Assembly: GCA_028281575.1 (NCBI GenBank)
Contig: JANQJP010000048.1
Coordinates: 1-41,037 of the forward strand
DNA: 41,037 bases
From: Cellvibrionaceae bacterium
GTDB taxonomy: Bacteria > Pseudomonadota > Gammaproteobacteria > Pseudomonadales > Cellvibrionaceae
Reading direction: 5' to 3'
Position numbers and translations under genes: made by a program. A model generated the notes under the pieces. It worked only from the letters and a program-made list of their open reading frames with translations, did no database searches and was not told the DNA's origin. Of this stretch, positions 30,909-40,037 are shown piece by piece. Numbering within the stretch: the first letter of the stretch is position 1; each line of letters begins with the position of its first letter.

Positions 30909-32846
30909 ATGACCACGTATTTTATTCAGGCTTTTATTTACTTATGCGCTGCAGTTATCGCTGTGCCTTTGGCAAAACGCTTGGGACTTGGCTCCGTGCT
31001 CGGTTATTTGATTGCCGGTGTGGTGATCGGTCCCGTCACCAATCTTGTTGGGCATGAAACAGGCACGATTCAGCATTTTGCCGAATTTGGGGTTGTAATG
31101 ATGCTGTTTTTAGTCGGCCTTGAATTAGAGCCGAAGTCGCTTTGGGCGATGCGCCAGAGACTGCTTGGCCTGGGCGGACTTCAGGTAAGCATTACCGTAG
31201 TTTTAGCTGCGGGTATTGCGTTACTTTTTGGATTGAGTCCGATGATGTCCCTTGCGGTCGGCCTGATATTTTCGCTGTCGTCTACCGCCATTGTTCTGCA
31301 GACCTTTAATGAAAAGGGTTTGACTAAAACGGATGGCGGGCGTGCCGCATTTTCTGTGCTTTTGTTTCAAGACATCGCCGTCATTCCGATGCTCGCGCTG
31401 ATTCCTTTACTTGCAATGCCGGAGCTTGTTCAGCACGGACACGATATTGCTCACGCAGATGCTCACCACGGGGATACACACGGGCATCATGAAGAGCTAA
31501 GTCTGGTTGCGGGTTTACCCGGCTGGTTGCAGGCAATAATTACTATTTCAGCCATAGCGGCCGTTGTTGCTGGCGGGCATTTTTTAAGCCGCCCACTTTT
31601 GCGTTATGTTGCCAGCTCCGGTTTGCGTGAGATTTTTACCACAACGGCGCTTATGTTAGTGATTGGCATTGCAGCACTTATGAGTCTCGTTGGTCTGTCG
31701 CCGGCCCTAGGTACTTTTTTAGCTGGCGTGGTATTGGCAACGAGTGAATTCCGGCATGAGCTTGAATCCGATATTGAACCATTTAAAGGTATTTTGCTCG
31801 GGTTATTTTTTATTACCGTCGGTGCGGGCATTCGCTTCGATATTTTGTCCGATAACCTCGGTTTAATTTTAGGTTTGACCTTGGGGTTAATTATATTAAA
31901 AGCGACGGTGCTATTTATCCTTGCAATCATATTCAACGTCAGAAGTAGCGACAGATGGTTATTGACATTGAGTCTCGCCCAGGCGGGTGAGTTTGGTTTT
32001 GTGCTAATCAGCTTCAGCGTGCAGAACAATGTGTTGCCTGTAGAACTGAGTCAGGTTCTGGCAATGGTGGTTGCAATTTCCATGTTTCTCACGCCCGGTT
32101 TATTTATTTGCTTCGAAAAATTTATTGTTCCGCGGTTTGAAGCACAGGAAAACGCAAAAGAAGATGACATCGATGATCGCGGTACCGTCATCATTGCGGG
32201 CATCGGCCGGGTTGGGCAGATAATTAATCGCATGTTAGTGGCAAATGGCATCAGGACTATTGTCTTGGACAACCAGGTGGGACAAGTCGACGTGATGCGT
32301 TCAATAAACGTAAAGAGTTATTTTGGCGATGCCTCGCGCCCGGATCTCTTACATACGGCGGGCATAGAAGAAGCGAAATTGTTGGTGATTGCAATTGATG
32401 ATCGCGTGCGCTCGGTTGAGCTCGCGCATCATGTACGCAAGACCTTCCCATATATTTCAATCCTGGCGCGCGCTTACGATCGTGGCCACTCATATGAACT
32501 GCGCAACGCCGGAGCCGACGTGATTATCAGTGAAACTTATTTTTCCGCCGTGGAACTCGGCAGGCAGTCCCTTGTTGAAATGGGCATGCATCCGTTTAAA
32601 GCTGAACAACTAAAACACTATTTTGTCGATACGGAGCACGCGCATGACGAAACACTGTATGAAAGCTGGCGTGATATGGAAGAGGCGAACAACTTTACCG
32701 GGCACTATCGGGATTTATTTATGCAGTTGGAAGATCTGCTGCGTAAAGCCATGAGTAAAGATAGATCGGATGGGCATTCGCTTAGTGAGCGAGGTTGGAC
32801 CCCGCCACCGAAAAATTATGCGGATTCGCTGGAATCAGATAAGTAA
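30909..32846 (+). CDS. kefB: KefB/KefC-type K+/H+ antiporter (CPA2) with RCK domain
   Basis: The protein has 645 residues. About 12 membrane helices (1-395) start with IPLAKRLGLGSVLGYLIAG-like CPA2 sequence (VPLAKRLGLGSVLGYLIAG) and include FLVGLELEP and SLSSTAIVLQTFNEKG. A Rossmann RCK/TrkA-N domain follows (about 418-540), with GIGRVGQIINRML, an NAD-type glycine motif, and FGDASRPDLLHTAG. Kef systems release K+ and acidify the cytoplasm, gated by glutathione and its adducts. A His-rich loop (about 175-196, HGHDIAHADAHHGDTHGHH) is unusual. The ribosome site AGGGAG is 6 nt before the ATG, just past the MITE. Confidence 0.9.
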   Translation: MTTYFIQAFIYLCAAVIAVPLAKRLGLGSVLGYLIAGVVIGPVTNLVGHETGTIQHFAEFGVVMMLFLVGLELEPKSLWAMRQRLLGLGGLQVSITVVLAAGIALLFGLSPMMSLAVGLIFSLSSTAIVLQTFNEKGLTKTDGGRAAFSVLLFQDIAVIPMLALIPLLAMPELVQHGHDIAHADAHHGDTHGHHEELSLVAGLPGWLQAIITISAIAAVVAGGHFLSRPLLRYVASSGLREIFTTTALMLVIGIAALMSLVGLSPALGTFLAGVVLATSEFRHELESDIEPFKGILLGLFFITVGAGIRFDILSDNLGLILGLTLGLIILKATVLFILAIIFNVRSSDRWLLTLSLAQAGEFGFVLISFSVQNNVLPVELSQVLAMVVAISMFLTPGLFICFEKFIVPRFEAQENAKEDDIDDRGTVIIAGIGRVGQIINRMLVANGIRTIVLDNQVGQVDVMRSINVKSYFGDASRPDLLHTAGIEEAKLLVIAIDDRVRSVELAHHVRKTFPYISILARAYDRGHSYELRNAGADVIISETYFSAVELGRQSLVEMGMHPFKAEQLKHYFVDTEHAHDETLYESWRDMEEANNFTGHYRDLFMQLEDLLRKAMSKDRSDGHSLSERGWTPPPKNYADSLESDK

Positions 32847-32863
32847 TAAGCCTGAATAGTCCG

Positions 32864-33223
32864 TTAGTGCACTCGACGATCAATTTTTTTGCGGCGATCC
32901 TTACCAAGATGTTTATCCGGCAAGCCGTTATCCGTTACGCGACGGGCGGTGGTGCGCCTATCCGCCAAGTGCTTATAGCGGCATCCGCAGTTTTCCTTGT
33001 TAGTACAGTTTTGTAGCGGGACGAGAGGAGCTTCGTTACACAGGTAGACTTCGCTAAACAAGCGCTTAACTTCTAAGCAGGGGCGCGATTCCACCGAAAC
33101 AATTTTAACGGCGGCAAATTTTCGAGAAGCTGCAGGCGGTATTTTTTTTGCGCCGCTTTTCTTTTTTATTGATTTGGCAGCTGCCGCTTTATCTTTTTTA
33201 TTAGACGAAAAAAAGGAAAACAT
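32864..33223 (-). CDS. Small basic protein with Cys-rich segment, unknown
   Basis: The protein has 119 residues from ATG 33223, with GGAAAA upstream; a longer frame reaching 33364 has no ribosome site. The first 40 residues are very Lys/Ala-rich and likely disordered. The central part has VESRPCLEVKRLF and NCTNKENCGCRYKHLADRR, a C-x6-C-x-C arrangement that could bind a metal. It ends with DRRKKIDRR. No family is named. It lies convergent to kefB with 17 nt between stops. Confidence 0.6.
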   Translation of the reverse strand: MFSFFSSNKKDKAAAAKSIKKKSGAKKIPPAASRKFAAVKIVSVESRPCLEVKRLFSEVYLCNEAPLVPLQNCTNKENCGCRYKHLADRRTTARRVTDNGLPDKHLGKDRRKKIDRRVH

Positions 33224-33577
33224 TATTTTGGCCTCGCAAGTCCGTGCAATGAATTTATTATAAATCTGTAGTATTGATAAAAAACAGAGTTTTAGGCGCC
33301 AACTGTTGTTCTCCCTTTGATTGTTCGAAAACAGTATCTTTAAACCTGACTCACATTTTGTCATTCCGTGCTTTCCAAATTTAGCTGAGCCTGCTGTTCG
33401 GGCTCTGTCATCCTGGCAATAAAACCTTTAAAAATCTTATAAAAACTTTACTTTCTTATTCTAAAATTCTCATTTTTACTACAAATCTATTATAAAATAA
33501 TACAAATACATTATTTACTTAATTGTCGTGTTAGACATATTATAGATTTAAGAGATGTTGATAAGAGAGAGTCTGGT
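33224..33577. other. AT-rich intergene upstream of the signalling locus
   Basis: There is no gene. The right half (33410-33560) is very AT-rich. It contains ATATTATAG at 33537-33545, 33 bp before the barrel gene start, which recurs as ATATTATAG at 37986-37994 in front of the EAL response regulator. A weak hairpin GAGCC..GGCTC lies at 33387-33405. Confidence 0.5.
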
Positions 33578-34582
33578 ATGGCACCAAGACACTTGTTGCT
33601 TCATAAGGTACTGCCGCCACTGAGCGCACTATGCCTCGCTAGCATTCTTCCTTTGAGTGCTTTGGCTTTGGAATGGCGCGATAACTTGCGTGCGAAGCTC
33701 GATGCAAGTTCACGTGCGGTTCACGCTTCGGATCTGGCCGAAACCGGTTTCCAGCACGCATTTGGCCTGGATATGCACAAGGTGTTTTCCGGCGATAAGG
33801 GCGATATTGGCACCCTGATACTGCAGGGTTATATCACCCGTATTAACAATATGCAGCGTCGCCCGGGATTCTTTGAACACCCCGACGATACCGAATTTGT
33901 ATATCGAATCTTCAATTTCAACTACACCGGCCTGGGCCGGAAACTGCCGAACATCCGCGTAGGGCATTTGGAAATTCCCTACGGTCTCGAGGCAACGATT
34001 CCGTCTAATGGCACGCTCAGGCAATACCAGCTGCCGCGCAATATAGGCATTAAAGCCGATTGGGGTTTTGGTCTAAACAAACAGCACACAGGTTTTGAAT
34101 ACGATGTAAGCCTCACGAGCGGTGGTGGCCAACAAATTGAGCGCCGCGATGGTTCATATGTATTTGCCGCACGTGTGGGTACCCCGCGAGACGAAAATTT
34201 AAGTGTCGGTGTGTCGGTTTACAAAAGTGAACTCAATGGCCTGGTGCGTGAACGCGTCGGTGTTGATGCGCGTTACTACCGCGGATTGATTGGTTGGTTT
34301 GCTGAATTATCCGCAGGCGAAAACGCGGGTAACGATATTTTCAATGGTTTGCTGGAGTGGAACCGTCGCAACGCCCGCGAAAATACACTGCTCTACTTAC
34401 AGCTCGCTTATTTTTCCGAAGCGGGTGCGCTGCGCGAAACGGCTACTCAGGCAATCGCCGGCATCAAATACGAACCGACAAACAGTCTCACTTTGAGCGC
34501 TCAGGCTGTTACCGACGTGGATACCTATCGTTCCGCCGAATCCAAAAATACGCTTAGCGTGCAAGTGCGCTATCGGTTTTAA
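33578..34582 (+). CDS. Outer-membrane beta-barrel protein of the signalling locus
   Basis: The protein has 334 residues with a signal peptide to about residue 30 (SILPLSALALEW). The mature part is built of amphipathic strands (LILQGYITRINNMQ, FVYRIFNFNYTGLG, GIKADWGFGLNKQHTGFEYD) and ends SVQVRYRF, the terminal Phe typical of BamA-inserted barrels. The sequence does not fit a named porin family by eye. It starts the run barrel-periplasmic protein-kinase, with 15 nt to the next gene. Together they suggest an envelope-sensing module. Confidence 0.78.
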   Translation: MAPRHLLLHKVLPPLSALCLASILPLSALALEWRDNLRAKLDASSRAVHASDLAETGFQHAFGLDMHKVFSGDKGDIGTLILQGYITRINNMQRRPGFFEHPDDTEFVYRIFNFNYTGLGRKLPNIRVGHLEIPYGLEATIPSNGTLRQYQLPRNIGIKADWGFGLNKQHTGFEYDVSLTSGGGQQIERRDGSYVFAARVGTPRDENLSVGVSVYKSELNGLVRERVGVDARYYRGLIGWFAELSAGENAGNDIFNGLLEWNRRNARENTLLYLQLAYFSEAGALRETATQAIAGIKYEPTNSLTLSAQAVTDVDTYRSAESKNTLSVQVRYRF

Positions 34583-34597
34583 TCGGAGTACTTACCA

Positions 34598-35632
34598 ATG
34601 AAGAACATCATAAGACTTCTCTCCATATATCTGGTTTTGTTCTCGATATCGGAAAGCGCGCTTGCGGAAGCTTATTGCGCGTTGAGAGATCCCGTTGAGA
34701 CCATCAACCGCCTCTACCCGTCGTCAACGTCTTACAAATCAATAGTAAAGGTCATTAATGAAGACGTGCGCCGCACAGTAGGGCAAACCCTGCCGCCTAA
34801 CTCGCTACATTTTAGTGAATTGGGCAAGCATACGCTCTATGTCGTGATGCAATCCGACCAGCCCTTAGGGTATGTGCATGTGCGATCAGAGCAAAGTGAG
34901 TGGGGGCTGGTTGAAATTGCCTGGGCGATTAATTTAGATCTCACCGCGCGGGACTTTAGATTTCAACGTTGTCGCAGTCGCTATAAAAATATTGTTGAAC
35001 ACAGTGATTTTCGCACGCAGCTTATCGGGCGCAATTACCGTCAACTCGCCGACCTGTTTATTCAGGATAGTTTGCGTTTAGATACCGCAAAAATCGCCAT
35101 TGATGATTCCGCTCGCGCACTTGCAGAGGTTGTCGTTCGCTCTGGTATGAAAACGCTCTTGGTGACTGAACTCGGTTGGCGTGCGGAAGTTAAGCAGAAT
35201 AGTTTTTTATACAACGCAAAAAAATATTTTGAACATGTTTCGCGCATCGAAATACTTCAGTCGCCGATTGATGACCTGGTCATAGAAAAATTAAACACCG
35301 TATTTTCAGCAGGGCATCCCGGAACCGGTTGGTCCGGCGTTGACGCTGCAAAAGTCGTTGGCTTCGACGGAGCAACCATAGGCGTTTTGTATCGGAATAC
35401 TCTTGCGTTGGATAACGGCATTGAGACTCTGCAATGGACCATTGCTGCCGATGGCACCATTGTTAATATTGATAATCTCGATGGCTGGTCCAGTCCTCTT
35501 ACGCGCGCAGCATTTCAAAATAATCTTGGGCAGGTTTTAAATTCGGTCGATCAATGTTCCGACCGGGCAGCGCTTTTTACGCTTGAAGCGTCAACCGTCG
35601 TCTCCGTTTTACTTGAAGCCCGCGCTAAGTAG
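34598..35632 (+). CDS. Exported protein between the barrel and the histidine kinase
   Basis: The protein has 344 residues with a signal peptide (LLSIYLVLFSISESALA, cleaved before EAY). Three cysteines (about residues 27, 128 and 328) could form disulphides. Residues about 35-125 have LPPNSLHFSELGKHTLYVVM, and about 228-280 have GHPGTGWSGVDAAKVVGFDGA, which loosely recall FMN-binding periplasmic domains. The similarity is weak and no cofactor is claimed. It starts with GGAG before the ATG. The kinase gene follows 13 nt after the stop, so this is a plausible periplasmic sensor partner. Confidence 0.65.
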   Translation: MKNIIRLLSIYLVLFSISESALAEAYCALRDPVETINRLYPSSTSYKSIVKVINEDVRRTVGQTLPPNSLHFSELGKHTLYVVMQSDQPLGYVHVRSEQSEWGLVEIAWAINLDLTARDFRFQRCRSRYKNIVEHSDFRTQLIGRNYRQLADLFIQDSLRLDTAKIAIDDSARALAEVVVRSGMKTLLVTELGWRAEVKQNSFLYNAKKYFEHVSRIEILQSPIDDLVIEKLNTVFSAGHPGTGWSGVDAAKVVGFDGATIGVLYRNTLALDNGIETLQWTIAADGTIVNIDNLDGWSSPLTRAAFQNNLGQVLNSVDQCSDRAALFTLEASTVVSVLLEARAK

Positions 35633-35645
35633 TAAGGAGTTTTTC

Positions 35646-37295
35646 ATGCGTATTGCAACTAAGACCTTTATTGTCGTTTTTGTAAGCCTGGCTGGCGCTT
35701 TATTTGCAGTCAGCGCCGTCTTTTACAGCTATCAGGCCTTGGAGCAGTTGCAGGAAGAGCGTGAGTCTGCTGAGCTGGCTGCGCGGGATATGGATCATAT
35801 GAACACGGCACTCGGGCAGTGGTTTACAACAATCGACTTATTTTTTGGCGAGCAGCAAAGTCATCTCGCCCAGGGCATTGAACATCAGGCAAAACAATTA
35901 GCTAAAATTCTCACGTCGACAGAGGTATCTGTTGGTCAGGTCGATGAGGCATCGTCAGTCATTGATCAAATAACGATTTTAATTGAAGACGTACAACAAC
36001 AAATAGCTGAGGCGGCACTATCGACGCAACAGCAAGGCCGAGAATGGAACCAGCTTATCGAAAGCGTTGATAATAAAACAGTTTTAATTCTTGAACAGTT
36101 GGATGCACTCGATTTACTAATAAGTGACTTCCACAGAACAAAAAACGAAAAATTTGAACGCGCTAAACGTTATTTTTATTTGATCGTGCAGTTGTCCATC
36201 GTGATTTATCTGGCCTTTTCTCTGTTAGCATGGCTATGGGCAAGTCGGAATATCACGCGCCCGGTTGAAAAATTAATAGCTTTGGTAAGTTCTATAAAAG
36301 AAGGTGAGAAAAATGATTTTCTCAACCAGGTCGATGGTCCGAAAGAAATTATATTGTTGGGCGGAAGCCTACAGAAATTCTCCGATAATTTGTATAACGA
36401 AAAGCGTAAGGTAGAAGCGCGCACTCGACAAGTTCAACAAAAAAATAGTGAGCTGGAAGATCGCCTCGACGAATTAAATAAAACGCGATTACAGCTCGTG
36501 CAAGCGGAAAAAATGGCATCTGTAGGTCAGCTCGCAGCAGGTGTTGCGCATGAAATCAATAATCCCGTAGGGTTTATTTCGAGTAACCTGAGCACTCTGC
36601 GTAAATATATTGTTGATTTAAATGATGTCATGAGTGAACAGGTGTCGTTTATTAGTAATTTGGAAGATAAGGGCCACGAAAAGGCTAAAGAACTCGCTGT
36701 ACTTTATCGAAAAAGTGATATGGATTTTGTTTTGGAAGATATAGATAGCTTGGTAGAGGAGTGCATTGAGGGCACCCAGCGGGTAAAAAGCATTGTTGCA
36801 GACCTCTCCGAATTTTCACATGTCAATAGTCCTGAACTCGTTGAAGAGGACATCAATGCGCTACTCGATAAGACGGTGAGCGTATCTTGGAATGAAATCA
36901 AATATAAGTGTCGTGTTGAAAAAAACTACAGTGACATTCCCAAAGTTCTTTGCAACGGAGGCAAAATTGCCCAGGCTTTCCTGAACCTTATTATCAATGC
37001 GAGTCATGCAATGGAAGACCAAGGTGTTTTGACGCTTGCAACAGGACATGTAGATAACTATGTTTGGGTCGAGATTAAAGATAACGGCTGTGGGATTCCA
37101 GAGGATAAATTAAATAAAATATTTGATCCGTTTTTTACTACAAAGGATGTCGGGCAGGGCACCGGACTTGGTTTGCACATCGTGCAGAGTGTTCTGGAGA
37201 GCCATGGTGGGCGGGTGAGTGTTACGAGCACGGAAGGTGTCGGCACATTATTTCGTTTGATCTTGCCTATTGAAGCTGAGTCTGTAGAACAATAA
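35646..37295 (+). CDS. Membrane sensor histidine kinase
   Basis: The protein has 549 residues from ATG 35646, with AAGGAG 6 nt upstream. Membrane helix 1 (about 8-27), a periplasmic helical domain of about 150 residues (28-178), helix 2 (about 180-200), a HAMP domain (200-255), a coiled coil (255-300), HisKA with LAAGVAHEINNPVGF (phosphorylated His) and HATPase with NLIINASHAM, DNGCGIP, FFTTKDVGQGTGLGL are all visible. The ATP-binding boxes are intact. The periplasmic region looks like a four-helix bundle without a recognised ligand motif. It should phosphorylate one or more of the three response regulators that follow. Confidence 0.93.
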   Translation: MRIATKTFIVVFVSLAGALFAVSAVFYSYQALEQLQEERESAELAARDMDHMNTALGQWFTTIDLFFGEQQSHLAQGIEHQAKQLAKILTSTEVSVGQVDEASSVIDQITILIEDVQQQIAEAALSTQQQGREWNQLIESVDNKTVLILEQLDALDLLISDFHRTKNEKFERAKRYFYLIVQLSIVIYLAFSLLAWLWASRNITRPVEKLIALVSSIKEGEKNDFLNQVDGPKEIILLGGSLQKFSDNLYNEKRKVEARTRQVQQKNSELEDRLDELNKTRLQLVQAEKMASVGQLAAGVAHEINNPVGFISSNLSTLRKYIVDLNDVMSEQVSFISNLEDKGHEKAKELAVLYRKSDMDFVLEDIDSLVEECIEGTQRVKSIVADLSEFSHVNSPELVEEDINALLDKTVSVSWNEIKYKCRVEKNYSDIPKVLCNGGKIAQAFLNLIINASHAMEDQGVLTLATGHVDNYVWVEIKDNGCGIPEDKLNKIFDPFFTTKDVGQGTGLGLHIVQSVLESHGGRVSVTSTEGVGTLFRLILPIEAESVEQ

Positions 37296-37301
37296 GAACA
37301 A

Positions 37302-37317
37302 GCGGAAAGACTTCCGC
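37302..37317 (-). terminator. Terminator hairpin between convergent kinase and regulator
   Basis: GCGGAA-AGAC-TTCCGC is a perfect 6-bp stem between the two stops. In the minus direction it is followed by TTGTTCTT, a fair T-rich tail. Confidence 0.6.
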
Positions 37318-37320
37318 CAA

Positions 37321-37878
37321 CTACATTTCAAATAGACCAGTAACCACTTTCGCGAGCTCCTCGTTATCGAAAGGTTTCGACAGCGCAGCGTTGGCTCCCT
37401 TGGCTATTGCCTCATCCAGTTTTTCCTGAGCGAGCGCAGAGATCACCAAAATTTTGAGCCCTGTCGAGCAATGCTCGCGCATATATTCCAGCATATCGAA
37501 GCCATCCAGTCCCGGCATAGAGAGATCCAGAGTCACGAGCCCCGGTTCCTGTGCAGTCATCATAGCGCCGGCTTCAAAGCCGTTGTTCGCAATGTCCACC
37601 TCATATTTCTGCCTTTTCAACACACGCGCTATTGCATCAGCCATTGGTCGTTCATCGTCGACAACCAGGATACGTTTGTTGTGACTGGTGAAATCCTCAG
37701 GGATGGGCATGCCGTTTTGGTTTAGAAAATCGATAAAGTCGGGTACTTGCACGCGATTATCGCCACGACCTGGAAGCTTGTAGCTCTTTAGGTGGCCGCG
37801 CTCTATCCAGCGAATCACCGTACGAAAGTTGACCCCGCAATACTTTGCGATCTCACCAGTGGTCAAGGTTTGTTTCAT
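37321..37878 (-). CDS. Response regulator with N-terminal excisionase/MerR-type HTH
   Basis: The protein has 185 residues. Residues 1-55 hold an HTH of the excisionase (HTH_17) type: LTTGEIAKYCGVNFRTVIRWIERG and SYKLPGRGDNRV. Residues 68-185 are a receiver domain: ILVVDDERPMADAI (acidic pair), LVTLDLSMPGLDGF (phospho-acceptor Asp) and LVISALAQ, then LSKPF with the conserved Lys. An N-terminal HTH on a receiver is the reverse of the usual arrangement, and the small HTH probably binds AT-rich DNA near its gene. It is convergent with the kinase and divergent from the EAL regulator. Confidence 0.9.
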   Translation of the reverse strand: MKQTLTTGEIAKYCGVNFRTVIRWIERGHLKSYKLPGRGDNRVQVPDFIDFLNQNGMPIPEDFTSHNKRILVVDDERPMADAIARVLKRQKYEVDIANNGFEAGAMMTAQEPGLVTLDLSMPGLDGFDMLEYMREHCSTGLKILVISALAQEKLDEAIAKGANAALSKPFDNEELAKVVTGLFEM

Positions 37879-37964
37879 CAGTTAAGGCCTCGTTTCGGTA
37901 GCCATCTATAACGGGAAGTATACATATTTAATCATAATATACAATATAGGTATTAATGTCATTA

Positions 37965-37992
37965 TTGACAGTTTATGCATTAAATATATTAT
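37965..37992 (+). promoter_or_regulatory. Sigma-70-like promoter for the EAL response regulator
   Basis: TTGACA (37965-37970), 16 bp, TATTAT (37987-37992) is followed by AGG. It lies 33 bp before ATG 38025 in AT-rich DNA. The -10 region ATATTATAG recurs before the barrel gene at 33537. Confidence 0.6.
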
Positions 37993-38024
37993 AGGTTAAA
38001 ATGTGTTCAGCGAGGAGAAAAGCG

Positions 38025-40037
38025 ATGCAAACCGTATTGGTTGTTGATGATGAGAAGAGTGTACGGTGTGCTTTGCGACGTACCCTAAAAACAGAGGGTT
38101 ATCAGGTGCTGGAGGCTGAAAGTGGTATGCAAGGGCTAGAAGTACTAAAAACCCAGCCCGCGCAGGTTGTGCTCTCCGACCAGCGTATGCCCGGTATGAG
38201 CGGTGCTGTGTTTCTTTCTTTCGTGCGTCAGGCCTATCCCGATACCGTGCGCATGATCCTTTCCGGTTATAGCGATTTTAATGAATTGACCGCTTCGATT
38301 AACGGTGGCGCCATCTACAAATTTCTTGGAAAGCCTTGGGATAACGCCGAAGTTGCCAGACATGTGGAAAGCGCTTTTTTATACCATTCAGATCTGCAAC
38401 GGGAACGGCTGTTGGGCAGTTTTTATGATTCCGTCCAGGAGGCCATGATTGTGTTGGATGCCCACGGTTACGTGGCGCAAGCTAATAAAGGCTGTGAACA
38501 ATTACTCGGCTGCAAACAATCCGAACTCGTGGGTACTGACTTCCTTCGCAATCATTTTGCGTTTAACCACAAAAACGCTAACAAGGTTCGCCGGGAGGTT
38601 CACGAGCATGGCTTTTGGAAAGGCGATACTCTGGTTCGCCACGCAAACGGACACTACCTGGTATGCCCGATATCCATTACGGCGCGGACATCTGGCGGCA
38701 ACGCTGAGGATTATCTCGTTTTGCTTAACGGCGCAAAGGTACAGACAAAACTCGACGATCTCACAGGCCTATCTAATCGCACATCGCTAATGCAGCAAAT
38801 TTCTTTAGATCTTGAACAGGATCGTAATCATGTGCTTATATCGATCGGCCTGGAACATCTTGCGAGCATCGCAAAAAATCTTGGCTATGAGGCGAAGGAA
38901 GAACTGATAGCAAACGCGGCGTGTCGTTTGCTCGAAGCGTGCCCGCGTTCCGCCACGCTCGCTAGAGTGGATGAAACGAGCTTCGGTCTTTGGTTACCCC
39001 AGGAAAACGCCACCGACGCATGCGTGAGTGGCATTGTCGATAAATTTCGCGAGCCGCTCCCGTGCAAAGACAATAATGTGGCCGTGCCTGTTAAGATCGG
39101 TATCGCTGTTAGCGATGATAACGTCGAGCCGGAAACACTTTTACAGCATGCCGAAATTGCGCGTGACGCGACTTCATCCAATAGCGATAAATATCACTAC
39201 TATGAAGCACGTATGGCGACAGAGCAGCGCCGTCGTTGGCTGATTGAAAAAGAATTAGCCGGCAATATTGATTTTAACCAATTCAGCTTGTGCTATCAGG
39301 GGCAGGTGGATATGCAAAGCGGCGCCATAGTCGGTGTTGAGGCCCTGTTGCGTTGGCAGCACCCGGATATTGGCAGTGTTGCGCCGAGCGAATTTATTCC
39401 GATTATGGAGCGAAACAAATCCATTGTCGAGGTTGGCAAGTGGGTAATTTACAGCGCCTGTTTGCAGGCCAAACACTGGCAGTCTCTGGATTATCCGGAA
39501 TTAAAAATTTCCGTAAATTTATCCACGCAGCAACTCTGCGATTCAGATTTAGTCAACGTGGTTGAGACAACACTTGTCTCCCTGGATTTTCCGGCCAATT
39601 TGCTCGAGTTGGAAATTACTGAGAGTTTTTTACTGGCCGACAAACTGGTTGCCAAAGACACCATGAACACATTGCGTAAGCTCGGGGTGAGCTTTGCGGT
39701 GGATGATTTTGGCACGGGTTATTTGGGCTTGGAAGATATCAAGTTATTTCCGTTTCAAACGCTAAAGGTTGATAAAAGTTTTGTTTTTGGCCTGATGAAT
39801 AACACTGTCGATTTGGCAATCGTCGCAAACATTATTGATCTCGCTAAATCTACCGGGCACAGAGTTATCGCCGAGGGCATAGAAGACGCGACCCAATATC
39901 GACGTCTCTGGGCAATGGGATGTGATATTGGTCAGGGCTATCATATTTCCAAGCCACTAAGCGCCGATGCATTTACGCGTTTGCTGCAGAGCAAGGAAAA
40001 TATCGATGTTTCGACGGAGGTGTCCGATGGAAGCTAA
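38025..40037 (+). CDS. Response regulator with PAS, degenerate GGDEF and EAL domains
   Basis: The protein has 670 residues from ATG 38025, with CGAGGAG 7-10 nt upstream. It has a receiver (about 1-120; VVDDEKSV, LSDQRMPGMSG, FLGKPWD), a PAS domain (about 130-240), a GGDEF domain whose active-site GGDEF is RVDETSF and so should not make c-di-GMP, and an EAL domain (about 405-655). The EAL part keeps GVEALLRW, SVNLSTQQL, ITES, VDDFGTGY, KVDKSF and AEGIED, the metal and catalytic residues, so it should hydrolyse c-di-GMP. It would link the kinase to c-di-GMP levels. The next gene starts inside its 3' end. Confidence 0.93.
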   Translation: MQTVLVVDDEKSVRCALRRTLKTEGYQVLEAESGMQGLEVLKTQPAQVVLSDQRMPGMSGAVFLSFVRQAYPDTVRMILSGYSDFNELTASINGGAIYKFLGKPWDNAEVARHVESAFLYHSDLQRERLLGSFYDSVQEAMIVLDAHGYVAQANKGCEQLLGCKQSELVGTDFLRNHFAFNHKNANKVRREVHEHGFWKGDTLVRHANGHYLVCPISITARTSGGNAEDYLVLLNGAKVQTKLDDLTGLSNRTSLMQQISLDLEQDRNHVLISIGLEHLASIAKNLGYEAKEELIANAACRLLEACPRSATLARVDETSFGLWLPQENATDACVSGIVDKFREPLPCKDNNVAVPVKIGIAVSDDNVEPETLLQHAEIARDATSSNSDKYHYYEARMATEQRRRWLIEKELAGNIDFNQFSLCYQGQVDMQSGAIVGVEALLRWQHPDIGSVAPSEFIPIMERNKSIVEVGKWVIYSACLQAKHWQSLDYPELKISVNLSTQQLCDSDLVNVVETTLVSLDFPANLLELEITESFLLADKLVAKDTMNTLRKLGVSFAVDDFGTGYLGLEDIKLFPFQTLKVDKSFVFGLMNNTVDLAIVANIIDLAKSTGHRVIAEGIEDATQYRRLWAMGCDIGQGYHISKPLSADAFTRLLQSKENIDVSTEVSDGS

